Below, one piece after another: positions 42,774 to 51,400 of a stretch of DNA of 64,000 bases (positions are counted from its first letter, which is position 1; each line of letters starts with the position of its first letter). This DNA comes from JACRCT01 sp036504155 (lineage in GTDB: Bacteria; Myxococcota; Myxococcia; Myxococcales; UBA5297). The stretch spans positions 1 to 64,000 of the forward strand of contig DASXVQ010000127.1 in assembly GCA_036504155.1 (NCBI GenBank), written 5' to 3'. The notes under the pieces are model-generated. The model was not told where the DNA came from and did no database searches. It saw nothing but the letters and a program-made list of their open reading frames with translations. A program made the translations under genes and the position numbers.

Positions 42774-44060
42774 CTAGTCCTTCGGCGGCCGCACGATGAA
42801 CAGCGACCGCGCCGTCTGGCGCAGGACCGCCTCGGCCACCGAGCCCAGCACCAGCCGCGTCACTCCCGAGCGCCCGTGCGAGGCGATGCAGATGACGTCC
42901 GCGCCCACCCGCTCGGCGGCCTCGCAGATGGCCCGCGCCGGCTCGTTGGAGTGCACCACCTCGGCGTCGGTGACGATCTCCGCGCGCAGCGCGAACTCCG
43001 GCACCAGCGCGTGCAGCTGCTCCTTGATCCCCCCGACGTCGTCCTTGCCGTGCGGCAGGACGTGCAGCAGGTGCACCTGCCCGCCGCGCTCGCACAGCAT
43101 CTCGTAGGCGTAGGGCACGGCCAGGTTCGAGAACGGCGAGAGGTCGGTCGCCACCAGCACGTGCTGCAGGCGCGGGCGGCCGCTCCCCGCCACCGAGCGC
43201 GCTTCCCGGGTCCCCACACACGCCACCGACAGCGTGCAGAAGCGCAGCACCACGCTGGAGATGGACGTCAGGCGCGACAGCCCGCTCACCTTGTGCGTGC
43301 CCACCACGACGAGGTCCGCCTTGCGATCGCACGCCAGCTCGATGAGGTGGTCTCCGGCGCGGCCGACCGCGAGCTTGGCCACGAACTCGACCGAGCCCTG
43401 ACCGCCCAGCTCACCCACTCGCGTCGCCAGGTCGCGCTCGATCAGCCGCACCGCCTTGGGGTCGGCGTCCACCGCCGACGCCGGCGCCAGCCCGTAGAGC
43501 CGCTGCGGCTCCTCGGGGTAGTAGACGTGCGCCGCCACCACGTCGCACGGTCCGACCCGCCGCAGCGCGCGGACCCAGGAGAGCGCCGGGTCGCTGCTGG
43601 CGGTCCAGTCCACGCCGATGACGACGCGCAGCGCTCGCTCGCCCTTGGCCCAGGCCTCGAACGGCCCCGCGTCGCGCGCCACGATCACCGGGAAGCGTCC
43701 CGCCTGGCTGACCCGCTCGGCCGTGCCGCCCAGGAAGAAGAGCGAGGTGTTCGCCTCGCCGTGGCTGGCCACGACCACCAGATCCGCCTTCGTCTCCTCG
43801 GCGAACGCCAGCATCGCCTCGCTGGCCTCGCCGGCGAGCAGCCGGGTCTGCACCCGCGGCCCGACCAGGGCGCGCAGCGCCGCCGCCTCCGCCTCGAGCC
43901 GCTCCTGCAGCTTCGCCCGCGCCGCCTCGTCCGCCGTGGCCGCCGCGACGTGCGCCAGGTGCAGCTCGCCCTTGCCGGCCCGCTGGGCCAGCGCCGCCGC
44001 CACTGCCCTGGCCGGCGCCGAGGCCTCCGAAAGATCGGTCCCACAGACGATCGTCGTCAT
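42774..44060 (-). CDS. Three-domain universal stress protein
   Basis: A 428-residue protein made of three UspA-like domains at about 1-128, 142-285 and 297-428. Domain 1 has MTTIVCGTDLSEAS and ADLVVVASHGEANTSLFFLG. Domain 2 has VVIGVDWTASSDPAL and ADLVVVGTHKVSGLSRLTSI. Domain 3 has HVLVATDLSPFSNLA and the classical nucleotide-binding end CIASHGRSGVTRLVLGSVAE. Usp proteins are usually one or two domains. The third keeps the G-x2-G-x9-GS pattern for ATP; the others are less complete. The role is probably stress- or energy-related regulation in the cytoplasm. It diverges from the B-box gene. Confidence 0.88.
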   Translation of the reverse strand: MTTIVCGTDLSEASAPARAVAAALAQRAGKGELHLAHVAAATADEAARAKLQERLEAEAAALRALVGPRVQTRLLAGEASEAMLAFAEETKADLVVVASHGEANTSLFFLGGTAERVSQAGRFPVIVARDAGPFEAWAKGERALRVVIGVDWTASSDPALSWVRALRRVGPCDVVAAHVYYPEEPQRLYGLAPASAVDADPKAVRLIERDLATRVGELGGQGSVEFVAKLAVGRAGDHLIELACDRKADLVVVGTHKVSGLSRLTSISSVVLRFCTLSVACVGTREARSVAGSGRPRLQHVLVATDLSPFSNLAVPYAYEMLCERGGQVHLLHVLPHGKDDVGGIKEQLHALVPEFALRAEIVTDAEVVHSNEPARAICEAAERVGADVICIASHGRSGVTRLVLGSVAEAVLRQTARSLFIVRPPKD

Positions 44061-44179
44061 CGGATCCTCCCACGCAGTCAGTGCCGTCGGGTCTGCCTCG
44101 CCCTGGCCTCACCTTTCCTATCACGCCCGAGCTGCCCCTATAGTCGGGGCACTCAGCGCGCACGACGGAGGCCGTCGCC

Positions 44180-44701
44180 GTGGCCACACACTGTCCAAGG
44201 CACCCCGGCGTCCCCACCACCGACCTGTGCATCGGCTGCGGCGAGTTCGTCTGTGCCCAGTGCGCCTACGTGGCCTCCGACCGGCGCGTGTTCTGCCCGA
44301 GCTGCAAGGAGCGGCTCTCCGCCGAGGAGCTCGCCGGGCTCACCGCGCCCGCGACCGGGCCGGCTTCCTCCGGGCGGCCCTTGGCCCCGGCGACCCCGCG
44401 GGCGCCCGCGCGCGGCCCGGCGGAGACTCTGCAGCCGCTCGAGATCCTGCCCGCCGCGGAGATCTCCTCGCCCATCTTCCAGGCGATCAAGTCGAGCCCC
44501 ATCGCCGTCATGGTGCTGCTGATGGGGCTGGTGGGCTTCGGCTGCTGGCCGGTCGCCGTCGGCGGCGCGGCCCTGGGCCTCAACGAGCTGCGCCGGCACT
44601 TCACCGGGCTGTCGCACGGGCACAGCGGGCTCGTCGTCGCCTCCTTCCTCGCCAACGTCGCGGCCATCCTGGTGCGGATGTCGATGTGGAAGGGGCGCTA
44701 G
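44180..44701 (+). CDS. B-box zinc-finger membrane protein
   Basis: A 173-residue protein with a GTG start at 44180 and ACGGAGG upstream. Residues of about 5-42 are a B-box-like zinc finger: CPRHPGVPTTDLCIGCGEFV, then CAQC and CPSCK. A Pro/Ala linker spans about 55-95, and the C-terminus holds two hydrophobic segments (IAVMVLLMGLVGFGCWPVAV and SGLVVASFLANVAAILV) similar to small DUF4190-type membrane ends. It is probably an inner-membrane protein with a cytoplasmic zinc finger binding a protein partner. Function unknown. Confidence 0.7.
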   Translation: MATHCPRHPGVPTTDLCIGCGEFVCAQCAYVASDRRVFCPSCKERLSAEELAGLTAPATGPASSGRPLAPATPRAPARGPAETLQPLEILPAAEISSPIFQAIKSSPIAVMVLLMGLVGFGCWPVAVGGAALGLNELRRHFTGLSHGHSGLVVASFLANVAAILVRMSMWKGR

Positions 44702-44758
44702 GAGGCGGGACCCGTTGGCCCGGCGCCGGGCAGCGCGCGGCGATGTCGGAGTCGCGCC

Positions 44759-45136
44759 TCACTCCAGCTTCGGATGCTTCAAGACGAAGCCGCTGCTGTC
44801 GAGGACCTGGCCGGTCCCGCCCACCGCCTCCGCGTCCTGCGCGCGCGCGCGGTCGAACAGCCCGCTGATGGTCACCTTCTTGCCCACCAGGCCTTCGGGC
44901 CAGGCTTCCATGCCCTGGCAGCTGACCGCCAGGCCGTCCCCCACGACGATCGCCCCAGTCCTCGCGTTGTAGGCGGTGCCCCGGAAGAGCACCAGCCTGC
45001 CGAGCGCGTCTTCCACGCCGTCGAAGCCCTCGAGCTTTACCGGATCGAGCGAGTGCTTCCTCGGGTCGGCCATGGTCCTCATGCAGCCGACCGCCGTCAG
45101 CGCCAAGACCGCGCCGAGCGCGAGCGTCCTCTTCAT
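44759..45136 (-). CDS. Small lipoprotein
   Basis: A 125-residue lipoprotein starting at ATG 45136 with GGAGGAG upstream. The signal MKRTLALGAVLALTAVGC ends in a lipobox. The mature part is a small beta-rich domain (FDGVEDALGRLVLFRGTAYN, LVGKKVTISGLFDRARAQDA) resembling OB-fold proteins that handle small ligands, though I cannot place it in a family. It diverges from the next small gene across 69 bp. Confidence 0.7.
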   Translation of the reverse strand: MKRTLALGAVLALTAVGCMRTMADPRKHSLDPVKLEGFDGVEDALGRLVLFRGTAYNARTGAIVVGDGLAVSCQGMEAWPEGLVGKKVTISGLFDRARAQDAEAVGGTGQVLDSSGFVLKHPKLE

Positions 45137-45205
45137 GTCTCCTCCTCGCGGCCGCTTGCCGTCCAGCCCCGACGGACGAACCTTGTCGGGTGGAGGACAC
45201 GTCCC

Positions 45206-45607
45206 ATGGACTCGGGCCGCCGCTTTCTGGATCTGCGTCGCGTCGAGGAGTCCGACTGCCTGCTCACGATTTCCGGCCAGGAGGACGAGGTCCTGCGCGC
45301 CGCCTTGGGCCACGAGCTGGCGGATCACGACCTCGCGGACGCGCCCCACCTGAGGATCGCGCTGCGCAGCGCGATGGACGTCGTGCAACCGCTCTTGCCG
45401 ACGCCTGGCCGCAAGGTGCTCGACTGTCGCGACCTGCGCGGCGAGGAGGTGTGCACGCTCTCCTTCATCGGCCCGCCCAAGGACGTGGTGTGCGCCGCGA
45501 TGGGCCACCTGGCCCGCTTCCACAACGAGCGCGCGACGACCGAGCGCGTCGACGAGCTGCTCCTGTCCCTCAAGGAGCTGCCGACCGCAGCCACGCCGTG
45601 GAGCTGA
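45206..45607 (+). CDS. Small protein of unknown function
   Basis: A 133-residue soluble protein with GGAGGAC before ATG 45206. Strands such as RRFLDLRRVEESDCLLTISG and a helical C-terminus (AMGHLARFHNERATTERVDE) are seen. Three Cys are spread through the chain. No domain recognised and no signal peptide. It ends 12 bp before the convergent hydrolase gene. Confidence 0.6.
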   Translation: MDSGRRFLDLRRVEESDCLLTISGQEDEVLRAALGHELADHDLADAPHLRIALRSAMDVVQPLLPTPGRKVLDCRDLRGEEVCTLSFIGPPKDVVCAAMGHLARFHNERATTERVDELLLSLKELPTAATPWS

Positions 45608-45619
45608 CCTGCCGCAGGG

Positions 45620-46333
45620 TCAGGGAGCCGCGGCCCGCTGCGCGATGATCCCGTGCCGGCGCAGGAACTCGCCAATGAGCCGCGCACACGCCTCCGGCGC
45701 GCGCTGCAGGATCAGGTGCGGCGCGTCCACGTCCTCGATCTCCACCCGGGGGTTCACCCGCCGCATCTGCTCGGCGGCGTCGCGGCCGACCAGCCGATCG
45801 CGCCGGGCCCGCAGGTAGAGGATGGGGACCTTGCAGCGGGCGAGCTCCTCCTCGACGTTCACCCGGGCGATCGCCCGCACCCTCGCAGCCATCGTGCGCG
45901 CGTCCGGGAAGCGATTGGCCAGCCGGAAGGCCGCCAAGTCGAGCGGGCCGGCGTCCTCGCCCAGGAGGTAGCGGCGGACGACCCGGTCGGGGAGCGGCGG
46001 GAGGAAGAGCGGCGAGCGCGCGAAGGGCCACAGTGTGGCGAGCGCCCGGCTCGGGCTGCGGGCGAAGGAGGCCGCCAGCACCACCGCGCGGGCGTTCGGG
46101 TCGCGGTCGGCGAGCAGCAGCGCCAGCGGCCCGGAGAACGACTCGCCCAAGACCGCGTAGGGCACGTCGGGCGGGTGCACGGCGGCGGCGAGCTCGCGGT
46201 GGCCCTGTGGCCGATCCGGCGACAGGTCCTCGCAGATGGCCGCCACCTCGGGCGGGAGGGCCACCCGCAGCGCCCGGAAGAGGATTCCGGTCCCGTCCAT
46301 CCCCGGCAGCAGCAGAATCGGTAGCCGCTCCAC
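45620..46333 (-). CDS. Alpha/beta hydrolase
   Basis: A 237-residue hydrolase, GTG start at 46333. The oxyanion region is LPILLLPGMDGTG, the nucleophile elbow AVLGESFSGPLALLLA, and the acid and base are likely the Asp in RARRDRLVG and the His in DAPHLILQ. The lid between them is short. Substrate unknown. It lies 8 bp after the peptide deformylase gene on the same strand, so it is cotranscribed with it. Confidence 0.8.
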   Translation of the reverse strand: MERLPILLLPGMDGTGILFRALRVALPPEVAAICEDLSPDRPQGHRELAAAVHPPDVPYAVLGESFSGPLALLLADRDPNARAVVLAASFARSPSRALATLWPFARSPLFLPPLPDRVVRRYLLGEDAGPLDLAAFRLANRFPDARTMAARVRAIARVNVEEELARCKVPILYLRARRDRLVGRDAAEQMRRVNPRVEIEDVDAPHLILQRAPEACARLIGEFLRRHGIIAQRAAAP

Positions 46334-46341
46334 GGCGCCCC

Positions 46342-46938
46342 CTAGCGTTCCTCGATTCCCAGCCTCTTCTGCAGCTCGGCCACGCTCAGGTCGTCGAGGT
46401 AGCGGCCCGCGTTCTCGTTGGTCGTGAAGGAGCGCGTGTGCATGCGGTCGATGTAGAGCCGCCCGTGCAGATGGTCGATCTCGTGCTGGAGGATGCGCGC
46501 GTACCAGCCGGTGGCGTCGATCTTCACGGGCTGCCCCTTGTGGTCGAGCGCCTCCACGTGGACGCCCCGCGCGCGGGGGACCAGCGCCGAGAAGCCGGTC
46601 AGCGACAAGCACCCCTCGAAGTGCGTGACCGCCGTCGGGTCGGACGCCTCGATCTTGGGGTTGATGATCACGTGGAAGGGCACGCCCTTGCGCTCCTGGG
46701 CCTTCACCATGTCCTCCGGGGCGCCCTCCAGGTGCTCTGGGGCGTCCTCGATGACCGCCAGCCGCAGCGGCAAGCCCACCTGCGGAGCGGCCAGACCGAC
46801 GCCGGGGGCGTCGCGCATGGTCTCGCGCATGAACTCGATGAGCTGCTGGACCTCGGGAGAAAGGATCTCCTTCTTGGTCAGCGTGCGCCCTTCCCTGCGC
46901 AGGACCGGGTGACCCGTCTGGACGATCTTCAGCAACAT
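46342..46938 (-). CDS. def: Peptide deformylase
   Basis: A 198-residue metalloenzyme that removes the N-terminal formyl group from nascent proteins. All three motifs are present: GVGLAAPQVG near residue 46, EGCLSL near 108 with the metal Cys, and QHEIDHLHG near 150 with the two metal His and the catalytic Glu. The C-terminal extension past the last motif (about 40 residues, FTTNENAGRYLDDLSVAELQ) is a little longer than in E. coli. Its downstream partner is the alpha/beta hydrolase; the esterase gene diverges from it. Confidence 0.95.
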   Translation of the reverse strand: MLLKIVQTGHPVLRREGRTLTKKEILSPEVQQLIEFMRETMRDAPGVGLAAPQVGLPLRLAVIEDAPEHLEGAPEDMVKAQERKGVPFHVIINPKIEASDPTAVTHFEGCLSLTGFSALVPRARGVHVEALDHKGQPVKIDATGWYARILQHEIDHLHGRLYIDRMHTRSFTTNENAGRYLDDLSVAELQKRLGIEER

Positions 46939-47030
46939 GGGCTGCCTCCTTGCCCCAGAGGATAGCGTCTGCCCGCGCGGCGCACCTCGGAACCTTGCGC
47001 CCGTGGGCCCGGACGGCTACACCGGCCGCC

Positions 47031-48092
47031 GTGCTTCTCCCACCGGGGCTCCCCGCTTTCCTGCTGCTCGCGTTGGCGGCCGCGCCCGCGCCGCTCCCGA
47101 ACCCTTCGAAGGAGGCCTCCTTGCCCACCGAGTTCCGGCTCCATGCGCCCGAGGCGAAGTCGGTCTCGCTGGTGGGCGAGATGAACGCGTGGGACCCGCG
47201 GGCGACGCCGATGCAGCGCGGGGAGCGCGGGACCTGGACGGTGACCGTGCCGCTCGAGAAGGGCCAGTGGCTCTACAAGTTCCACGTCGACGGCCGGTGG
47301 ACGCAGGACCCCGAGAACCCGCTCTCGTCGACGGACGGCCAGGGCGGCCGGCACAGCTGGGTCCTGGTCGGCGACGGCGACTTCCGGCGGCACGAGGGCG
47401 TCGCGCACGGGAGGATCGAGTCCTTGCGCATGCCCTTCCGGGCCTTGGGCGCCGAGGTGGAGCTGAACCCCCACGTGCCGCCCGGCTCGCAGCCCGGGCC
47501 GCTGCCGCTGCTGGTGCTGCTGCACGGCCAGGGCATGGACCGCGCGCAGTGGACCGACAACGGGCGCGTCGCCGACTTCATGGACAACCTGCTGGCGGCG
47601 AAGCACCTCCAGCCGTTCCTGGTCGCGATGCCATCGGTGATGCCGTTCGTGGAGAAGCCGGAGCTCTTGCGCTTCGTGGCCGAGGAGCTGCCCGCGTGGC
47701 TGGCCGCGAACCGGCGAGCTTCCGCCGAGCGATCCCGTCGGGCGCTGGGCGGATTCTCGATGGGCGGCGGGCTGACGCTGCACGTCGCCGCGGCCTTCCC
47801 GGACTCCTACGCGCTGTGGTTCCCGCTGGCGGCGGCGGTCCACGACGAGGTGATGGACGCCTGGGGCGAGTCGATGCGCCGGGCCGGGCCCATCGTCCAG
47901 GCCTGCGGCGCCGAGGACAGGCTGCTCCCGACCAACGAGCGCATCGCGGCGACGCTGCGCAAGCTGGAGGCGAACGCGGAGTACCAGGTGCGGCCAGGCG
48001 GGCACTCGTTCCGGTTCCTCAATGCGCTGACGCCCGAGCTGCTGGAGCGCGCGTCCCGATCCTTCTGTGCGCGAGCGACGCCGGGCCGCTAA
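47031..48092 (+). CDS. Secreted esterase with glycogen-binding-type (CBM48/AMPK) domain
   Basis: A 353-residue exported enzyme. GTG 47031 is chosen because it opens a signal peptide (LPPGLPAFLLLALAAAPAP). Residues of about 30-125 form a CBM48/AMPK-type beta sandwich (FRLHAPEAKSVSLVGEMNAW, QWLYKFHVDGRWTQDPENP). From about 135 an esterase D/enterochelin esterase-like hydrolase follows: LLVLLHGQGMDRAQW, nucleophile in LGGFSMGGGL, the acid in CGAEDRLLPT and the His in RPGGHSFRF. The combination is known for secreted polysaccharide or ester-cleaving enzymes. The next gene on the opposite strand ends 1 bp away. Confidence 0.8.
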   Translation: MLLPPGLPAFLLLALAAAPAPLPNPSKEASLPTEFRLHAPEAKSVSLVGEMNAWDPRATPMQRGERGTWTVTVPLEKGQWLYKFHVDGRWTQDPENPLSSTDGQGGRHSWVLVGDGDFRRHEGVAHGRIESLRMPFRALGAEVELNPHVPPGSQPGPLPLLVLLHGQGMDRAQWTDNGRVADFMDNLLAAKHLQPFLVAMPSVMPFVEKPELLRFVAEELPAWLAANRRASAERSRRALGGFSMGGGLTLHVAAAFPDSYALWFPLAAAVHDEVMDAWGESMRRAGPIVQACGAEDRLLPTNERIAATLRKLEANAEYQVRPGGHSFRFLNALTPELLERASRSFCARATPGR

Positions 48093-51000
48093 TTAGCGGG
48101 CGCGGCCCTCGGCGAGCGCTCGAGCCCGGGCGGCGATCGGCACGTATCCGTACCGCTCGGCCTCCTTGGCCACGACCGCGACGACCTTCCGGCCCTCGGC
48201 CACCCGCCCCCCGGCGATCTCCACCTCCGCGGCGGCGAGGCGGGCGACGAGCGTGGGCTGCGGCATCGCGGTGGTGCGCGCCAGCTCCACGGCCCGCGCT
48301 ACCGCGGTGCGCGCTCCGGCGAGGTCGCCGCTGGCGGCCGACGCGAGCGCCAGCGCCGCGTCGACCTGCACCTTCACCGGGAGGAGGTCATGCTGGGCCG
48401 AGAGCGCCTGCGCAGCCTGCGCCGCGGCGAGGGCCCCCGCGGCGTCGCCCCGGGCCAGCAGGGCGCTGGACTCGGTGGCGCGAGCGTCCGCGAGGTAGCC
48501 CGGCATGGCGAAGCGCTGGAGGTCGGCCGCCGCCGCCTGCGCCTCGCTCGCCGCCTCGGCAGCCCGGCCCTCGGCGAGGAGCAGCTGCGCGAGATACACC
48601 CGGCAGCGGGCGACCTCGGGCATGAACCCGCTGCCCTTGAAGACGTCGCGCGCCCTCTCCAGCCGTTCCCGCGCCGCCTTGAGGTCCCCGGCCGCGAGCA
48701 GGAGCCTGCCGTGGTTGGCCGCGCGGTTCCCGGTGGCCGCCGTGCCCGTCGTGGCGTCATGAGGCATCGCGGCCCAGGCTTCGCGGGCCGCCGCGACCTC
48801 CCCGCGCGCCGCCTTCAGGAGCGCGTCGAGGTGCCCCAGGATGCCCTGGCTGTGGATCAGGTTCGGGTCCAGCTTCTGGCGCGCGTCGGCGATGAGCCGC
48901 TCCCCCCTGGCGAGCGCCCCGCGCTCCAGCGCCAGGTGCGCGGCGTTGAGCAGCATGGCGGCCTGCTCGCCCTGCGAGCTCGCCGCCAGCTCCGCAGCCT
49001 CCTCGTAGTACGCCTGGGCGCGAGCGCCCTCGCCCATCGACCAGGCGGCCTCGGCGAGCACGCTCAAGGGGCCGGCGGCGTTCGCGGCGTCCCCGAGCGC
49101 CAGGTAGGTCTGGCGGGACTGCTCGGCGAGCTCCCGGGCGGCCTGGAACTCCCCGTGCCCGGCCAGGATGAGCGCCTCTGCCCGCTGGAACTCGGCGAGG
49201 GCGGACCGGGCGCCGCGCTCTTGCGCCGTCTTCTTCCCCTTCCGGGCCGCGGCCAGCGCCCGTTCGGCGTCGTGCATGTTGGTGGCCGCGGAGTACTCGA
49301 AGTCGTCGATGCTCGGGTCGTCGCCGTCCGGCGGCGGCAGCGCCCGGAGCACCTGGAGCACGGGGTAGATCTCGTCCGGGTGGCCGGCGTGGCGGAGCGC
49401 GGACGCGAGCTCCAATCCGGTCGCCAGCCCGGGCCGCTCGGCGAAGGCCATGCGCTGGATGGCGATCGCGCCCGGCCAGTCTCCGCGAAAGGCCGCTTCC
49501 TGGGACTCGAGCCACCAGCGGTCCCGAGCGGGGATGCCGCCGATCTCCAGCGCCTTGCGGGCCGCCTCCCCGCCGAGCGCGGGATCCCAGGTCCTGCACG
49601 CCACGAGCGTCAGGCCCACCCAGGCTGGTCCGTGGGACGGATCCTCCGCGACGGCCTGCTGCAACATCTCGCGCGCCGCCGGGTACTCGCCTCGCCAGAG
49701 CCGCTCGCTGCCGTCCAGGAAGGGCGCCAGCGCGGCGGGCTTCGAGGGCAGGGCGGCGCGGGCCGCCCCGGCGAGCTTCCCGTCGGGCAGGGAGGGCAGG
49801 CCCAGCAGTTCGCGCACGCCCGCCGCCGCGGCGGCCCCGAGGGAGGGCAGATCCTGCAGGCGGCCCTCGACGCGGCGGGTCAGCAGCGCCCCGGTGCGGG
49901 TGTCCTGCAGGGCCACCTCGAGCGCGAGCCGGTCGCCGTCGGCGGAGAGCGTCCCCACGATCAGGTGGTCCGCCCCGGAGTAGCGGGCCACGCGCTGCGC
50001 CGTCTCCGGCGAGTGGCGGTCCGACTCCGGCAAGGCGAGATCGAGCGCCATCTGGGCGGTCCGCCCCCGACCGGCGAGCGTCAGGTCGGTGCAGTCCTCC
50101 AGCGCCGCGTGCATCGCCAGATCGACGGCGCGCGCGACCTGGCCCTGCTCTCCCGCGAGGCGGCTGCGGAGGCCCAGGTCCACCAGGCGCGGCGGCCTCG
50201 CCTCTCCGCGGGGAGCCGCGTCGCCGCCGACCAGCATGCGCCCGACGAGCGCGAGGGTCGCCACGAGCGCCACCACTGCGGCGATGCCGAACCCGGCGAG
50301 CCGCCGGCGGTTGCCGGCGCCGGCCGCGGCGGGCGGCGCGACCGCGGTCGGCTCCACGCCGGCCGGGCCCGGAACCAGCGCCGCACCCACGGCGCGCACG
50401 TCGGGGAAGCGCGCGCCGGGGTCCCGCTCCAGGCAGCGCAGGATCGCCTTCTCCCAGGCCGGGTCGAGGCCAGGCTCGTGCACCCGAGGAGAGGGCGCGG
50501 GCTCGTGCAGGCGCCGCGAGGCGACCTCGAGCGCGCTGCCGCCTTCGAACGGCAGGCGGCCCGTCACCATCTCGAAGAGCACCACCCCCAGCGCGTACAC
50601 GTCGGCGGCCGGCCCCGCGGTCTGCCCGGCGGCCTGCTCGGGCGCCATGTACGCGGGCGAGCCGAGCAGGGCTCCGGTCGCGGTGGCGGTGCCGTCGGCC
50701 GCCTCGGGGGAACGCGCCAGGCCGAAGTCGGTCACCACCGCCCGCGGCGGCCCCGAGGGCGCCGGGACGAGCATGACGTTGGGGCTCTTGAAGTCGCGGT
50801 GCACGATCCCCGCGGCGTGGGCCGCGGCGAGCGCCTCGACGAGCTGCTGGGCGATGGGCCCGGCCTGGGCGAGCGGCATCCTCCCGTTCCGGGCCACCGA
50901 CTCGGTGAGCGACTCGCCCGCGAGCAGCTCCATGGTCAGGAACAGCACCTCGCCGCCGCGCCCGGAGTCCTGGTGGGTGCCCAGGTCGAAGACGCGGCAG

Positions 51001-51311
51001 ACGTTGGGGTGGGTGATCCGCCGCGACAGCAGCAGCTCGCGCTTGAAGCGCTCCAGCGCCATCGGGTCGCCGGTCCCGCCGCGCAGGGTCTTGAGCGCCA
51101 TGCGCTCGCCCAGGGTGGTGTCGAGGACCTCGTAGACCTCGCCCATCCCGCCGCGGGCGATGAAGCGCAGGACCCGGTAGCGCCCGGCGACGACCGCGCC
51201 GTCGGGGAAGGCGAGGCCGGCCGAAGGGCGCGAGCCGGGCGACTCGGTCGGGGCCAGCTCGGAGTCGCTGGGCTCGCCCGTCCCGGGCGGTCTCTGGGTC
51301 GCGTAGGCCAT
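48093..51311 (-). CDS. Transmembrane Ser/Thr protein kinase with TPR-like C-terminus
   Basis: A 1072-residue kinase, ATG 51311. The kinase domain spans about 44-310: P-loop GGMGEV at 54-59, Lys74, the catalytic HRDFKSPN at 171-178 and the DFG motif at 195-197, then APE as YMAPEQAAG. A single TM helix lies around 335-360 (LAGFGIAAVVALVATLALVG). The extracytoplasmic part first has a TolB-N/FlgO-like segment (SGADHLIVGTLSADGDRLAL), then many degenerate TPR-like helical repeats (ALIL AGHGEFQAARELAEQ; LAEGRAAEAASEAQAA). This AfsK/PknB-type layout is abundant in myxobacteria. Ligand and targets unknown. Confidence 0.88.
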   Translation of the reverse strand: MAYATQRPPGTGEPSDSELAPTESPGSRPSAGLAFPDGAVVAGRYRVLRFIARGGMGEVYEVLDTTLGERMALKTLRGGTGDPMALERFKRELLLSRRITHPNVCRVFDLGTHQDSGRGGEVLFLTMELLAGESLTESVARNGRMPLAQAGPIAQQLVEALAAAHAAGIVHRDFKSPNVMLVPAPSGPPRAVVTDFGLARSPEAADGTATATGALLGSPAYMAPEQAAGQTAGPAADVYALGVVLFEMVTGRLPFEGGSALEVASRRLHEPAPSPRVHEPGLDPAWEKAILRCLERDPGARFPDVRAVGAALVPGPAGVEPTAVAPPAAAGAGNRRRLAGFGIAAVVALVATLALVGRMLVGGDAAPRGEARPPRLVDLGLRSRLAGEQGQVARAVDLAMHAALEDCTDLTLAGRGRTAQMALDLALPESDRHSPETAQRVARYSGADHLIVGTLSADGDRLALEVALQDTRTGALLTRRVEGRLQDLPSLGAAAAAGVRELLGLPSLPDGKLAGAARAALPSKPAALAPFLDGSERLWRGEYPAAREMLQQAVAEDPSHGPAWVGLTLVACRTWDPALGGEAARKALEIGGIPARDRWWLESQEAAFRGDWPGAIAIQRMAFAERPGLATGLELASALRHAGHPDEIYPVLQVLRALPPPDGDDPSIDDFEYSAATNMHDAERALAAARKGKKTAQERGARSALAEFQRAEALILAGHGEFQAARELAEQSRQTYLALGDAANAAGPLSVLAEAAWSMGEGARAQAYYEEAAELAASSQGEQAAMLLNAAHLALERGALARGERLIADARQKLDPNLIHSQGILGHLDALLKAARGEVAAAREAWAAMPHDATTGTAATGNRAANHGRLLLAAGDLKAARERLERARDVFKGSGFMPEVARCRVYLAQLLLAEGRAAEAASEAQAAAADLQRFAMPGYLADARATESSALLARGDAAGALAAAQAAQALSAQHDLLPVKVQVDAALALASAASGDLAGARTAVARAVELARTTAMPQPTLVARLAAAEVEIAGGRVAEGRKVVAVVAKEAERYGYVPIAARARALAEGRAR

Positions 51312-51400
51312 GAGCTCGGCTCCGAAGCTACACCATCTTCCCCCCGGCCCCGGGGCGCGGTACGCATGGAGTGCCTCGACTGCCCCAGGAGCCTTCGCCG

